A stretch of DNA of 64,000 nt from CAVVAL01 sp963742725 (GCA_963742725.1 CAVUMX010000001.1:2790001-2854000); one strand, 5' to 3'. Counted from the first letter of the stretch, positions 37,822-46,627 are shown. Made by a program: numbers and translations. Notes: generated by a model not told the origin, from the letters alone.

Positions 37822-38094
37822 GTGACCGTCCTCGTCGACCCGCCGGTCTGGCCAGCACGCGGCAGGCTCTGGTCACATCTCGCGAGCGACGTGTCCTACG
37901 ACGAACTCCACGCGTTCGCCGCGTTACTGGGTGCTCCGCCCCGCGCGTTCGAGCGCGACCACTACGACATCCCGGCAGACCGGTACGACCGGGCGGTCGC
38001 ACTGGGGGCGGTGCCGGTGTCCAGCCGCGAGTTGGTGGAGCGGATTACCGGTGCGGGGCTGCGCCGCCGCAAACATCAGTCCCGAAAGCTCTAG
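37822..38094 (+). CDS. DUF4031 family protein
   Basis: A 90-aa protein MTVLVDPPVWPARGRLWSHL..DVSYDELHAFAALLGAPPRAFERDHYDIP, matching the actinobacterial DUF4031 family whose function is not established. The conserved Asp, Trp, His, Arg and DHYDIP positions look like a small metal or nucleotide site, which is inference. The GTG lies exactly six bases after TACGCT (37810-37815) and has no ribosome binding site. Its stop overlaps the end of a tiny membrane-protein gene on the other strand. Confidence 0.82.
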   Translation: MTVLVDPPVWPARGRLWSHLASDVSYDELHAFAALLGAPPRAFERDHYDIPADRYDRAVALGAVPVSSRELVERITGAGLRRRKHQSRKL

Positions 38095-38240
38095 TCGCCC
38101 AGGATGCTGTGGTGCTGGGTCTCCAGCCGCTCGCGCGCCACGCTGCGTGAGTGGGACCAGAAGGCTGCCACCACGATCGCGGCCACCGACACGACAGCGG
38201 CGACGGAGAAGAGCGTCAGGACCAGTTCGATGTTGGTCAT
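38091..38240 (-). CDS. tiny single-pass membrane protein (49 aa)
   Basis: The frame MTNIELVLTLFSVAAVVSVAAIVVAAFWSHSRS..LGD encodes one membrane helix (residues 5-27) with a charged cytoplasmic tail (RSVARERLETQHHSILGD). It begins with ATG at 38240; GGTGAGG-like purines are not well placed, so translation start is modestly supported. The clean helix with N-out/C-in charge pattern argues for a real gene. It lies 20 bp after the HD-hydrolase gene on the same strand and may be cotranscribed. Confidence 0.6.
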   Translation of the reverse strand: MTNIELVLTLFSVAAVVSVAAIVVAAFWSHSRSVARERLETQHHSILGD

Positions 38241-38260
38241 GGACGGTGAGGCTTCCGCGC

Positions 38261-38950
38261 CTAGCCCCCTGCCGTCAAGGCCGCGGCCTCAATTGCCAGG
38301 TTGATTCGTGCCCGACGCTCCCATTTATCCCTTGCTGCGTCGAGGTTATAGAGGTGCGGACGGGCGAGAAGTGAGCGCAGAACAGCGGCCCGCCCGGCCC
38401 GGAACGTGGCGTCGTCGAGGTGCCCGTACTCCGTCCGGACGGCGTCCGCGTAGCGCCGGTACGCCGACGGGGGAGTGGCGAGGATGGCGAGATCCGCGTC
38501 ACACAGGAGGGCGCCGTCGCGATCGTCCGGAGCGGGATCGTGACTTGCTGTGACCAGGATCAGGCGTGCCACCTCTGCTGTGGACTTCTCGGGCACGCCC
38601 AGCCGGTCCAACTCGGCGACGGCCAGATCCGCGCTCGCCTGCTCGTTGCCCGGCCGCGTCGGGTCGTACACGGCGTCGTGGAACCACGTGGCAAGCCGGA
38701 CGGCGACGGCATCCCGGCCGTCCGCCAGGGTGTCCACATGGGACAGCATCGCCGCCAGGTGGTCGACCGTGTGGTACCGGCGGTGCGGCTCGCACCACCG
38801 GGCGAGCAACTCGACCCCGGCCGCCCGAACCGCGCCCCCACCCGCTGTGCCTGGTCCGGTCGTGCCTGGTCCGGTCGTGCCGGGGCCCGCCGCGCCGGGG
38901 GGTCGGGCTGCTGCGAGATCGGCGCACCAGGTGTCCAGCAACGCGTCCAC
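38261..38950 (-). CDS. HD-domain phosphohydrolase-like protein
   Basis: A 229-aa cytoplasmic protein. The metal-binding HD pattern is seen in PHRRYHTVDHL and LATWFHDAVYD, followed by Asp in LCDADLAIL. These resemble predicted metal-dependent HD-superfamily phosphohydrolases of about 200 residues. A Gly/Thr/Pro repeat (PGTTGPGTTGPGTAGGG) is inserted near residue 25 and is probably a flexible loop. The GTG at 38950 follows CACACT by six bases with no ribosome binding site, possibly leaderless. Substrate unknown, perhaps a nucleotide. Confidence 0.82.
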   Translation of the reverse strand: MDALLDTWCADLAAARPPGAAGPGTTGPGTTGPGTAGGGAVRAAGVELLARWCEPHRRYHTVDHLAAMLSHVDTLADGRDAVAVRLATWFHDAVYDPTRPGNEQASADLAVAELDRLGVPEKSTAEVARLILVTASHDPAPDDRDGALLCDADLAILATPPSAYRRYADAVRTEYGHLDDATFRAGRAAVLRSLLARPHLYNLDAARDKWERRARINLAIEAAALTAGG

Positions 38951-39016
38951 GGGACCAGTGTGACGTGGGCGCGCATCCGTGCGGAACCGGACGATTGGCC
39001 CGGACGTCCAACGGTC

Positions 39017-39529
39017 ATGCGCCCACTGATTCTGATCCCCCTCGCCGCACTGCTCGTCGCCGGCTGTTCCGGCAAGGCCGAAGACACCGCCAGCTCGGAC
39101 ACGCCGAGCGCGTCGGCCAGCCCCAGCTCCAGCCCGAGCCCGAGCGGCTCGCCGAGCGCGCCGGCCAGCCCCACGGCCAGCCCTCCGTCCAACCCTGCGC
39201 CGCCGTTCCAGTCGGTGACGGTCGTCAAGACCGGCGGATTCGCCGGGGTGAACGAGACGATCAAGGTCACCTCGTCCGGTGCCGTCAACGGGACGAAGAA
39301 GCTCACCGCCACCGATCTGAACCAGCTCCGCGCCCTCGTCGCCGCGCCCGCGTTCGCCGCCGAGGCGAAGAGGAGCCCGCACGCCGGTCCGGACTGCCGC
39401 GACGGGTTCGAGTACCGCGTCACGAGCGGGCCGATCCAGGCGTCCGGCACCGACTGCGGCAACCTCGCCAAGGACGCCCCCACGATGTGGAAGATCGTCC
39501 AACTGATCGAGGCAGCCGCCGCACGCTAG
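39017..39529 (+). CDS. secreted lipoprotein with Ser/Pro linker
   Basis: A 170-aa lipoprotein: MRPLILIPLAALLVAGCSG has a clear lipobox LVAGC (Cys17). A low-complexity linker of Ser, Pro and Ala follows (about 30-65), then a globular domain of about 100 residues beginning FQSVTVVKTGGFAGVNETI with two Cys (AGPDCRDGF, GTDCGNL) that could pair. It resembles protease-inhibitor-like actinobacterial lipoproteins only loosely. No partner gene is evident; the divergent HD gene overlaps in the promoter area. Confidence 0.75.
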   Translation: MRPLILIPLAALLVAGCSGKAEDTASSDTPSASASPSSSPSPSGSPSAPASPTASPPSNPAPPFQSVTVVKTGGFAGVNETIKVTSSGAVNGTKKLTATDLNQLRALVAAPAFAAEAKRSPHAGPDCRDGFEYRVTSGPIQASGTDCGNLAKDAPTMWKIVQLIEAAAAR

Positions 39530-39611
39530 CCGCCCGGCCCGCGAGCCCAGCCCGCACCCCCGCGCCGGGCCCGCGGCCCGCACCCCGCGCCGGGCCCGCA
39601 GCCCGGGTCGG

Positions 39612-41273
39612 TCAGCCGATCTCGGGGAGGGGCGGACCGAGGACGTCGTCGGCGTCGATGATCGTGTACGCGTAGCCCTGTTCCGCCAGGAACCGCTGCC
39701 GGTGGGCGGCGTACTCGGCGTCGAGGGTGTCGCGGGAGACGACCGTGTAGAAGTGGGCCTGGCGCTTGTCCGCCTTGGGCCGCAGCACCCGGCCGAGCCG
39801 CTGCGCCTCCTCCTGCCGTGACCCGAACGTGCCGGACACCTGGATTGCCACGGCGGCCTCGGGCAGGTCGATGGAGAAGTTGGCGACCTTCGAGACGACC
39901 AGCACCCGGATCTCGCCCCTGCGGAACGCGTCGAACAGCCGTTCCCGCTCCTTGTTGGTGGTCGAGCCCTGGATGATCGGGGCGTCCAGTTCGGCGGCGA
40001 GGTCGTCCAACTGGTCGAGGTAGGCGCCGATGACGAGGATCTGCTCGTCCGGGTGCCGGTCGACCAGCTTGGAGACCACGGGCAGCTTGGTGCGGGCGGT
40101 CGCGCACACCTTGTACCGCTCCTCGGGCTCGGCCGTGGCGTACGTCATCCGCTCGGCGTCGGTGAGGGTCACCCGCACCTCGACGCACTCCGCCGGCGCG
40201 ATCCAGCCCTGGGCCTCGATGTCCTTCCAGGGCGCGTCGTAGCGCTTGGGGCCGATGAGGGAGAACACGTCGCCTTCCCGGCCGTCCTCGCGGACCAGGG
40301 TGGCGGTCAGGCCCAGGCGGCGGCGCGACTGGAGATCGGCGGTGAGCCGGAAGATCGGCGCCGGCAGCAGGTGGACCTCGTCGTACACGATCAGGCCCCA
40401 GTCGCGGGCGCCGAACAGTTCGAGGTGGCGGTACTCGCCTTTCCGGCGGGTCGTCATCACCTGGTACGTGGCGATCGTGACCGGCCGGATCTCCTTCCGT
40501 TCGCCCGAGTACTCGCCGATCTCGTCCTCGGTGAGCGACGTCCGGGCGACGAGCTCCCGCTTCCACTGCCGGCCGGCGACGGTGTTCGTCACCAGGATCA
40601 GCGTCGTGGCGCCGGCCTCGGCCATGGCCGCCGCGCCCACCAGTGTCTTGCCGGCGCCGCACGGCAGCACGACGACGCCCGACCCGCCGGCCCAGAACCC
40701 CTCGACCGCGTGCCGCTGGTAGTCGCGCAGCACCCAACCGTCCTCGTGGAGGCTTATGGGGTGTTTCTCGCCGTCGACGTAGCCGGCGAGATCCTCCGCC
40801 GGCCAGCCGATCTTGAGGAGAACCTGCTTCAGCCGGCCCCGCTCGGACGGGTGGACTACCACCGTGTCGTCGTCGATCCGCTCGCCCAGCATCGGGGCGA
40901 TCTTCTTGTTCCGGACCACCTCGGTCAGCACCGCGCGGTCGAGCGCCTGCAGGACCAGCCCGTGCGTGGGGTGGGTCGCGAGCTGGAGCCGGCCGTACCG
41001 GTCCATCGTGTCGGCGACGTCGACCAGCAGCGCGTGCGGGACGGGGTAGCGCGAGTACCGGACGAGCGCGTCCACCACCGACTCGGCGTCGTGCCCGGCG
41101 GCGCGCGCGTTCCACAGCCCCAGCGGCGTCAGCCGGTAGGTGTGGACGTGCTCAGGGGCGCGTTCCAGCTCGGCGAACGGCGCGATGGCCATCCGGCACG
41201 CCGTGGAGTCGGCATGGTCGATCTCGAGCAGGAGCGTCTTGTCGGACTGGACGATCAGCGGGCCGTGCGACAC
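39612..41273 (-). CDS. XPB/Rad25-type DNA repair helicase
   Basis: A 553-aa superfamily-2 helicase. An N-terminal domain of about 170 residues includes IAPFAELERAPEHVHTYRL, typical of bacterial XPB. Helicase motifs: Q/LRDYQRHAV, Walker A PCGAGKTLVG, DEVHLL (DEVH box), LTATLVREDG, the XPB RED-like segment in ATLVRED, and motif VI QRLGRVLRPK. The enzyme unwinds DNA 3' to 5' and is thought to act in nucleotide excision repair or transcription. GGAGG precedes the GTG at moderate distance. The helicase-associated partner gene lies about 3 kb further on, same strand. Confidence 0.93.
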   Translation of the reverse strand: MSHGPLIVQSDKTLLLEIDHADSTACRMAIAPFAELERAPEHVHTYRLTPLGLWNARAAGHDAESVVDALVRYSRYPVPHALLVDVADTMDRYGRLQLATHPTHGLVLQALDRAVLTEVVRNKKIAPMLGERIDDDTVVVHPSERGRLKQVLLKIGWPAEDLAGYVDGEKHPISLHEDGWVLRDYQRHAVEGFWAGGSGVVVLPCGAGKTLVGAAAMAEAGATTLILVTNTVAGRQWKRELVARTSLTEDEIGEYSGERKEIRPVTIATYQVMTTRRKGEYRHLELFGARDWGLIVYDEVHLLPAPIFRLTADLQSRRRLGLTATLVREDGREGDVFSLIGPKRYDAPWKDIEAQGWIAPAECVEVRVTLTDAERMTYATAEPEERYKVCATARTKLPVVSKLVDRHPDEQILVIGAYLDQLDDLAAELDAPIIQGSTTNKERERLFDAFRRGEIRVLVVSKVANFSIDLPEAAVAIQVSGTFGSRQEEAQRLGRVLRPKADKRQAHFYTVVSRDTLDAEYAAHRQRFLAEQGYAYTIIDADDVLGPPLPEIG

Positions 41274-41355
41274 GGTTAGCCAGCCTCCGGGGCAGGGAAC
41301 GAAATCTGGGGCGAACGCTCCATTGTCCCAGGCCGGACCGACAACATGCCACCGA

Positions 41356-41377
41356 GCCGCTCGCACGCGCGAGCGGC
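41356..41377 (-). terminator. possible terminator after the proline-rich membrane protein gene
   Basis: GCCGCTCG pairs with CGAGCGGC (8 bp) around a 6-nt loop, 16 bp beyond the end of the minus-strand gene. There is no T-run, so confidence is modest. Confidence 0.45.
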
Positions 41378-41392
41378 CCGGTGACCGTGGTG

Positions 41393-42313
41393 TCAGAGCG
41401 TGACGACCGCGTAGCCCTGGTAGTCCTCGGTGAACGTGATCTCGGACGGCGTGTCGCCCTCGTCCAGGTCGAACACGATCTTGCCGTCCCAGGTCTTGCC
41501 CGCCGCCAGGTCGACGTTGCAGGTGGAGCTGTTCGTCACCGCGCGGTTGCCGGACGTCGAGAAGTAGTTCTTCGGGTCCTGGGTGCTCGCCAGGGTGATC
41601 CGGATGCAGGGCCAGCTGATCGACTCCGCGCCCTTGTTCGCCAGCCGGATCGGCACCTGGCAGAACTGGCCGCGAAGGGGCTCGGCCTTGTTGGCGCCGG
41701 AGCCGAGTGCGCCGGCGCCGCAGGCCGGCTTGGCGGTCACGGTGAACTCCACGTCACCCAGGCGGATCGGCGTGCCGACCTCGCCCGTGGACTCCTCCGT
41801 GTTGCTACCGGGCGTGACCGATGGGGTCGGGAACTCGGTCGGGAAGTCGTTGGTCTCTTCCTCGATCCGCTCGATCTCGTCCTGGGCGGCCTGGAACCCG
41901 CTGTAGATCACCCAGCCGATGCCGCCGCAGCAGAGCAGGAGCAGCACGACGCCGGCGACCCCGAGACCGATCCACAGGCCCTTGTTCGACGACTTCTTCG
42001 GCGGTGGGTAGGCACCCCCGGCGGGCTGGCCGTAGCCACCCTGTGCCGGCGGGTAACCCGGCTGCCCGGCCGGCGGGTATGCCTGCTGACCCGGCGGCGG
42101 GTACGCGGGCTGCTGGTAACCAGGCTGCTGGTAGCCAGGCGGCGGCCCGGGCGGACCGCTGGGATAGCCGGCGGGCGAACCAGGGGCGCTGGGCGGCGGC
42201 CCAGGCGGTCCAGGGGGCCCGGGCGGTCCAGGCGGACCAGAGGGCGGACCAGGCGGGCCCGGCGGTTGTTGCGGATCGCCCGGCGACGGGGGGCCGTAGG
42301 GGCCGTCGCTCAT
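41393..42313 (-). CDS. proline-rich membrane protein with extracellular DUF4352-like domain
   Basis: A 306-aa protein. The first 110 residues are cytoplasmic and built from Pro, Gly, Gln and Tyr, including an uninterrupted run of Gly-Pro-Pro triplets and PGYQQPGYQQPAYPP repeats. One helix (LWIGLGVAGVVLLLLCCGGIGWVIY) follows. The outer part has a linker (TPSVTPGSNTEE) and a beta domain with Cys pairs (KPACGAG, GQFCQVP, SWPCIRI, SSTCNVD), like DUF4352 or MPT63-type folds. Ligand unknown. Confidence 0.82.
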   Translation of the reverse strand: MSDGPYGPPSPGDPQQPPGPPGPPSGPPGPPGPPGPPGPPPSAPGSPAGYPSGPPGPPPGYQQPGYQQPAYPPPGQQAYPPAGQPGYPPAQGGYGQPAGGAYPPPKKSSNKGLWIGLGVAGVVLLLLCCGGIGWVIYSGFQAAQDEIERIEEETNDFPTEFPTPSVTPGSNTEESTGEVGTPIRLGDVEFTVTAKPACGAGALGSGANKAEPLRGQFCQVPIRLANKGAESISWPCIRITLASTQDPKNYFSTSGNRAVTNSSTCNVDLAAGKTWDGKIVFDLDEGDTPSEITFTEDYQGYAVVTL

Positions 42314-42528
42314 GGTGGCCTACCTCCTGGATCGGGTGTGCGCGGGTGCGGCCAGGACACTAGTGCAGCGTCGCCACCGGGGCCGTGAATCCGCGCGCGT
42401 GTTGCCCGGACGGACCCGCCGAATTCATGGTAGAGATCACCGTCGCCGCACTTCACGCTATACATACACCCTGTAGTGCACCGTGATCGCATCAGATGGG
42501 GTGGGACGATTCCAGCAGGGGGCGAGTG

Positions 42529-43380
42529 ATGTTAGGCCATCGGGGGAAGTGGACGGCGGGACTGCTTACGGTCGCCGCTGTCGCGGGTGTGGGCGCCGGG
42601 GCGTACTTCGGTGTGCCGCTCGCGTCGGCCGGCGAGGCGAAGCGTGCCCAGGGGCCGTCCTCGACGTGGTCGTCGAACCCGCCGTCGCCGTCCAGCAGCC
42701 CGTCCGCGTCGCCCAGCCCGTCGGCGTCGCCCAGCCCGTCCAAGCCCGCCGTGCCGCCGAAGCCCGTCGCGCCGCCGACCGGCGCCTGCGCCAAGACCGG
42801 CCCGACGCAGCTCGCCGTCGAGAAGTACCTCGCCGCGCATCCGCAGTTCGGCAAGGTCACCGTCGACGGCAAGCAGGACGCGGTCGACTGCGCCACGATC
42901 AAGAAGTTCCAGCTCCGGTACGGCGTCCGGCCGGCGGTCGGCCTCGCAGGGCCCACGTCCGGGCGGATCGTGAGCCGCCTGTCCGCCGCGAACCTCGACG
43001 GCTGCAAGCCCGGCACCGGCATGACCGTCTGCGTCGACCTCACCTCGCAGACCATGTGGGTCCTGCGCGACGGCGCGACCGTACTCGGCCCGACGACGAT
43101 CCGCACGGGGCGCGCCGGCCTCGCCACCCCGCCAGGGCACTTCCGCATCGGCGGCAAGAAGAAGCACACGATCTCGACGATCTTCAAGGTGCCGCTGCCG
43201 TACTGGCAGCAGTTCAACGCCGACATGGGCTTCCACCAGACCCCGTCCTACCTCTACGACGGCGGCAGCCCCGGCTCCCACGGCTGCATCAACCTGCTGC
43301 GCCGCGACGCCGTCGCCCTCTACGGGCTCACGCGGCTCGGCACCCACGTCCACATCTTCGGGCGCAAGAACGGCACCTGA
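42529..43380 (+). CDS. L,D-transpeptidase with peptidoglycan-binding domain
   Basis: A 283-aa exported enzyme that forms 3-3 cross-links in peptidoglycan or attaches proteins. An N-terminal helix (TAGLLTVAAVAGVGAGAYFGV) acts as signal anchor; a Ser/Pro linker and PKPVAPP follow. A PG_binding_1-like domain (TQLAVEKYLAAHPQFGK through TSGRIVSRL) precedes the YkuD domain with active-site SHGCINLLRRDA (His and Cys). The ATG at 42529 has AGGGGGCGAG just upstream and is preferred over an ATG 33 bases earlier. Confidence 0.9.
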   Translation: MLGHRGKWTAGLLTVAAVAGVGAGAYFGVPLASAGEAKRAQGPSSTWSSNPPSPSSSPSASPSPSASPSPSKPAVPPKPVAPPTGACAKTGPTQLAVEKYLAAHPQFGKVTVDGKQDAVDCATIKKFQLRYGVRPAVGLAGPTSGRIVSRLSAANLDGCKPGTGMTVCVDLTSQTMWVLRDGATVLGPTTIRTGRAGLATPPGHFRIGGKKKHTISTIFKVPLPYWQQFNADMGFHQTPSYLYDGGSPGSHGCINLLRRDAVALYGLTRLGTHVHIFGRKNGT

Positions 43381-43451
43381 CGTCCTTGACATCGGCGGCG
43401 GCGAGGAGCAGAGATAGACCGCTACCGAACTTCGCCAATGTGGAGGCGCAT

Positions 43452-44093
43452 ATGGCCACCCTGCTGGACGCCATCGCCGCCGGGGACCTCGCCGACGTGC
43501 GCGCACGACTCGCCGCCGACCCCGGCCTCGCCTCCTCCCGCGGCCCCGACGGCGTCTCCGCCATCCTCCGCTGCCTCTACGAGGGCCGCCTCGACCTCGC
43601 CGAGGCGGTCCTCGACGCCAAACCCGAGATCGACCTCTTCGACGCCGCCGGACTCGGCGACATCGGCTCCCTGGCCACACTCCTCGCCGCCGGAGCCGAC
43701 GTCACCGCCTACGCCGGCGACGGCTTCACCGCACTCCACCTCGCCGCCTTCTTCGACGCCCCGTACGCCGCCGCGCTCCTGCTCCGCGCCGGCGCAGGCC
43801 CCGAAGCGGTCGCCGACAACCCCACCCACGTCACCCCGCTCCACTCCGCGCTCGCGGGCCGCTCCGTCGCCGTCGTCTCCATGCTCCTCGCGGCCGGCGT
43901 CGACCCCGACCCCGTCCAGCAGAGCGGCTTCACCCCGCTCATGGCCGCCGCCCAGCACGGCGACACCGAACTCAGCGACCTGCTCCTCGCCTGCGGAGCC
44001 GACAGCCGCCGCGCCTCCGACGACGGCCGCACCGCCGCAGACATAGCCCTCGCCGCCGCTCACCCTTCGCTCGCTTCGCATCTTCGGGGGTGA
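43452..44093 (+). CDS. ankyrin-repeat protein
   Basis: A 213-aa soluble protein with about five ankyrin repeats, the clearest GDGFTALHLAAFFDAPYAAALLL, THVTPLHSALAGRSVAVVSMLL and SGFTPLMAAAQHGDTELSDLLL, ending DDGRTAADIALAAAHPSLA. Ankyrin stacks bind protein partners; the partner is unknown. The ATG follows GGAGG with ideal spacing. Its stop codon is part of a hairpin (GCTCACCC/GGGTGAGC) that may end the transcript. Confidence 0.9.
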   Translation: MATLLDAIAAGDLADVRARLAADPGLASSRGPDGVSAILRCLYEGRLDLAEAVLDAKPEIDLFDAAGLGDIGSLATLLAAGADVTAYAGDGFTALHLAAFFDAPYAAALLLRAGAGPEAVADNPTHVTPLHSALAGRSVAVVSMLLAAGVDPDPVQQSGFTPLMAAAQHGDTELSDLLLACGADSRRASDDGRTAADIALAAAHPSLASHLRG

Positions 44094-44097
44094 GCGG

Positions 44098-44193
44098 CCC
44101 GCTGAGGCACCGCGCTCGCCGCCGTCTCCGCGCCTTGCGTGCTGGAGCACGCGTCGGCTTGTGCGACGTCAGCGATCGCGGCACCTCAGCGGG
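44098..44193. repeat. nested inverted repeats, possible structured RNA
   Basis: An outer 17-bp helix (CCCGCTGAGGCACCGCG, 44098-44114, with 44177-44193; two mismatches) encloses an inner 7-bp hairpin GCGTGCTGGAGCACGC (44137-44152). The order resembles a two-stem RNA or a compact mobile palindrome. It lies between two convergent genes. Confidence 0.55.
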
Positions 44194-44281
44194 CTCCAGG
44201 TTTAGATCAAAGCGTTAGTCAACGGCTGTTAGAGGACGTTCGGCAACGGGGAATGTCGGCGCGGCGGGCGGGGCGGGCCGG

Positions 44282-46627
44282 TTACTCGTCGACCAGGGCG
44301 GCGGACGTGATCCGGTGCAGTGCGAACGTGTGGAGGATGTCCGTGCGCTCGTCCTCGGCGCGGAGGTAGCCGGCGCCGATCGACACCGGCATGACCGTCC
44401 GGGCGAGCGTGCCGCCGTGCGCGTCCACGTACCCGAGTAGCACCCGCTGGCGTTCGCGCGCCGCGTGTTGCAACACCGCCAGCGTCGTCGCGGTCGTGGA
44501 GCCGGGGATCTCGGTCGTCGTGACCGGCGACCGCCGCGCGTTCCGTGCGGTCTCGTCGCCCCGCCGCAACGACCGGACCGCCTCGGCGAGGTGGTCGTCG
44601 CTCAGCGTCGGCAGGTCGGCGCCCGGCCGGATCGAGCGGGTGCGGACGGGTGCCCGCCGGGCGTCCGGCCTGGTCAGCACGATGCCGCCGCTCGCGTCCT
44701 CGATCACCGGTGCGTAGCCGGCGTCGCGGAGCGTGTCGAGCAGCCGTCCCGGCGCCGCCGCCGAGATCAGCACGGTCGGCGCGAGCCGGCGCAGTCGCAA
44801 CGCCTCGCACTGCCGGTCCGCGAGGATCTCGGCGAGGAGCGCCTCGTCATCGCTGCGCAGGTACGCCCCGGCGGCGCCCGCGCGCAGGCCGCCGTGCCGC
44901 CTGGCGACGTCGTCGATCAGGTACGTGAGCGCCTGCGGTACCGCCGTCCGGGACCGTTGCGCGAAGAGTCCGTGCAGGTCAGAGGCGGCGCGGCCGGCAT
45001 CGAGCGCCCGGCGGACGCTGGCCGGCGTCACCCGGTACACCGTCGCCCCACCGGCGGACTCCACGTCGGCCACGAGCGCCATCTCGCTCGCCAGTTCCGG
45101 CTGGAGCGGTCCGGGTGCGACCACCGTGAGGTCGGCCTGGACGAGGACGTGGTCGAGCGGGTCGGGGAGCTGCGCTGCTAGTGCGGCGGCCGGATCGTCA
45201 CCGGTGAGCAGCGCCCGGCCGTACGTCGTCAGCGCGTCCCGGCCGGTGATGCCGAGCGTCGCGGCCTCGTCCAGCGCCCATCCGATGGAGTTGTCGCGGT
45301 TCCTGCCGCCGCGCCGGGGTGCCTCCCAGCGGAGCTGCGCCACGATGCCGTCCGCCGCGACGGCCGATCCCTTGGGCTGGGCGGCCAGCACCTCCAGCGT
45401 CAGCCGCCGGACGTCCGGCGCCCCCACCCGCTGCACCTCGAACGAGAGCGGCGCGACGAGCCTGTCCCTGTCGTCCCGCTGGCCGATGAGCCCGGGCAGG
45501 CGGTCCATCGTCAGCCAGGCGCGGGCGAGCTGGCTCCAGCGGTCCTCGGTGGAGTCGGCGTGCCAGCGGTCGTACGCGGCCGTCGGCAGCCATTCGGGGT
45601 CGACGTCGCCGGTGTCGTCGAGCAGTCCGGCGGCGCGGGCGACCTCCAGCAGCAGGGCGGCAAGCCGCTCCTCGACACCGGCCGCTTTCGCGAGCCGTCG
45701 CAGGTCACGGACGCCGAGCCCACCGGCCCGCAGCACGCCCGGCGCCTCGGTGGCGCACTCCTCCAGCAGGCTCTCGACGAGCCGTACGGCCTCGATGACC
45801 TGGCCCGCGCCGGCACCGTCCACCGTCGCTTTGGGGTGTGGCGTGGTCGCCGGGGCCGGCGGGACCGGGTGGAGCGCGCCGAGCGGTGCCTCCCCACGAA
45901 CGATCAGCCCGATCTCGCGCGGCAGCTCCACGGTCTCGTCGTCGATGGCCAGAAGCAGGCCGTGCGCGAGCAGCCAGCGGACCGGCGTCTCCGCCGGGAG
46001 CGGCGCCCTGGCATCCCGGACCGACCCCAGCGGCGGCCCGGCGGCCAGCTTGTCGAGTACCGCCTTCGCCTCGGCCGGCGCCATGGACAGGAGGGCGCGC
46101 AGCCGGACCTGGTCCGTCAGCGCCTCGGTCAGGAGCGCCGCCGCGTCCGGCTGGCGGACCGCGGGTAGGTGCAGCGCTTCGAGGACCGGTGCCAGCTGGC
46201 CGGATCCGAGCCCTGCCAGCAGGCTCCCCACCGGCCGTCCCAGCCCGGTCGGGTACGGCGAGCACACCTCGTCGAGGACGGGGGTGAGGTGGAGCGAGCG
46301 TCCGTCCGGCCAGGCGATGGCGAGTTCCACCAGGCGGTCCACGGCCCGGCGGACGCTCAGCTCGGGCGCCGCGCCGCCGACCCGCGCGTGCAGCGTCTCG
46401 ACATCGGGGGCGAGCCGCAGCGCGTCGAGCACCTCCAGCGTGAACTGATCGAGCTGTTCCAGCGCCCGTGCTACGGACATGCGGGTGTGCGCGCGGGTGG
46501 CTAGGACGGAGATGTCGGCTGGTACGGGCGTGGCAAGGTCGAGCCTGGCGCGCAGCAACGCGACGAGCCTCTCGTCGGGCAGCGCCCGGAGATGCTCGGC
46601 GAGGTTACGGTGTTCGGACTTGCTCAT
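44282..46627 (-). CDS. helicase-associated protein (XPB partner type)
   Basis: A 781-aa cytoplasmic protein that starts MSKSEHRNLAEHLRALPDERLVALLRARLDL. It lacks helicase motifs but has the large winged-helix and C-terminal helicase-associated domain of actinobacterial proteins found beside XPB helicases (Rv0862c type in mycobacteria); markers are AATLGITGRDALTTYGRALL, PDPLDHVLVQADLTVVAPGPL and DEALLAEILADRQ. It may serve DNA repair or transcription-coupled processes with the XPB protein encoded 3 kb away. The ATG follows TAGCGT by seven bases with no ribosome binding site. Confidence 0.88.
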   Translation of the reverse strand: MSKSEHRNLAEHLRALPDERLVALLRARLDLATPVPADISVLATRAHTRMSVARALEQLDQFTLEVLDALRLAPDVETLHARVGGAAPELSVRRAVDRLVELAIAWPDGRSLHLTPVLDEVCSPYPTGLGRPVGSLLAGLGSGQLAPVLEALHLPAVRQPDAAALLTEALTDQVRLRALLSMAPAEAKAVLDKLAAGPPLGSVRDARAPLPAETPVRWLLAHGLLLAIDDETVELPREIGLIVRGEAPLGALHPVPPAPATTPHPKATVDGAGAGQVIEAVRLVESLLEECATEAPGVLRAGGLGVRDLRRLAKAAGVEERLAALLLEVARAAGLLDDTGDVDPEWLPTAAYDRWHADSTEDRWSQLARAWLTMDRLPGLIGQRDDRDRLVAPLSFEVQRVGAPDVRRLTLEVLAAQPKGSAVAADGIVAQLRWEAPRRGGRNRDNSIGWALDEAATLGITGRDALTTYGRALLTGDDPAAALAAQLPDPLDHVLVQADLTVVAPGPLQPELASEMALVADVESAGGATVYRVTPASVRRALDAGRAASDLHGLFAQRSRTAVPQALTYLIDDVARRHGGLRAGAAGAYLRSDDEALLAEILADRQCEALRLRRLAPTVLISAAAPGRLLDTLRDAGYAPVIEDASGGIVLTRPDARRAPVRTRSIRPGADLPTLSDDHLAEAVRSLRRGDETARNARRSPVTTTEIPGSTTATTLAVLQHAARERQRVLLGYVDAHGGTLARTVMPVSIGAGYLRAEDERTDILHTFALHRITSAALVDE

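Noticed and set aside
39532..39611. GC-rich repeats (CCCGCGCCGGGCCCG) between lipoprotein and helicase
   Set aside because: Low-complexity duplication at the junction of convergent genes; no function apparent beyond possible termination.
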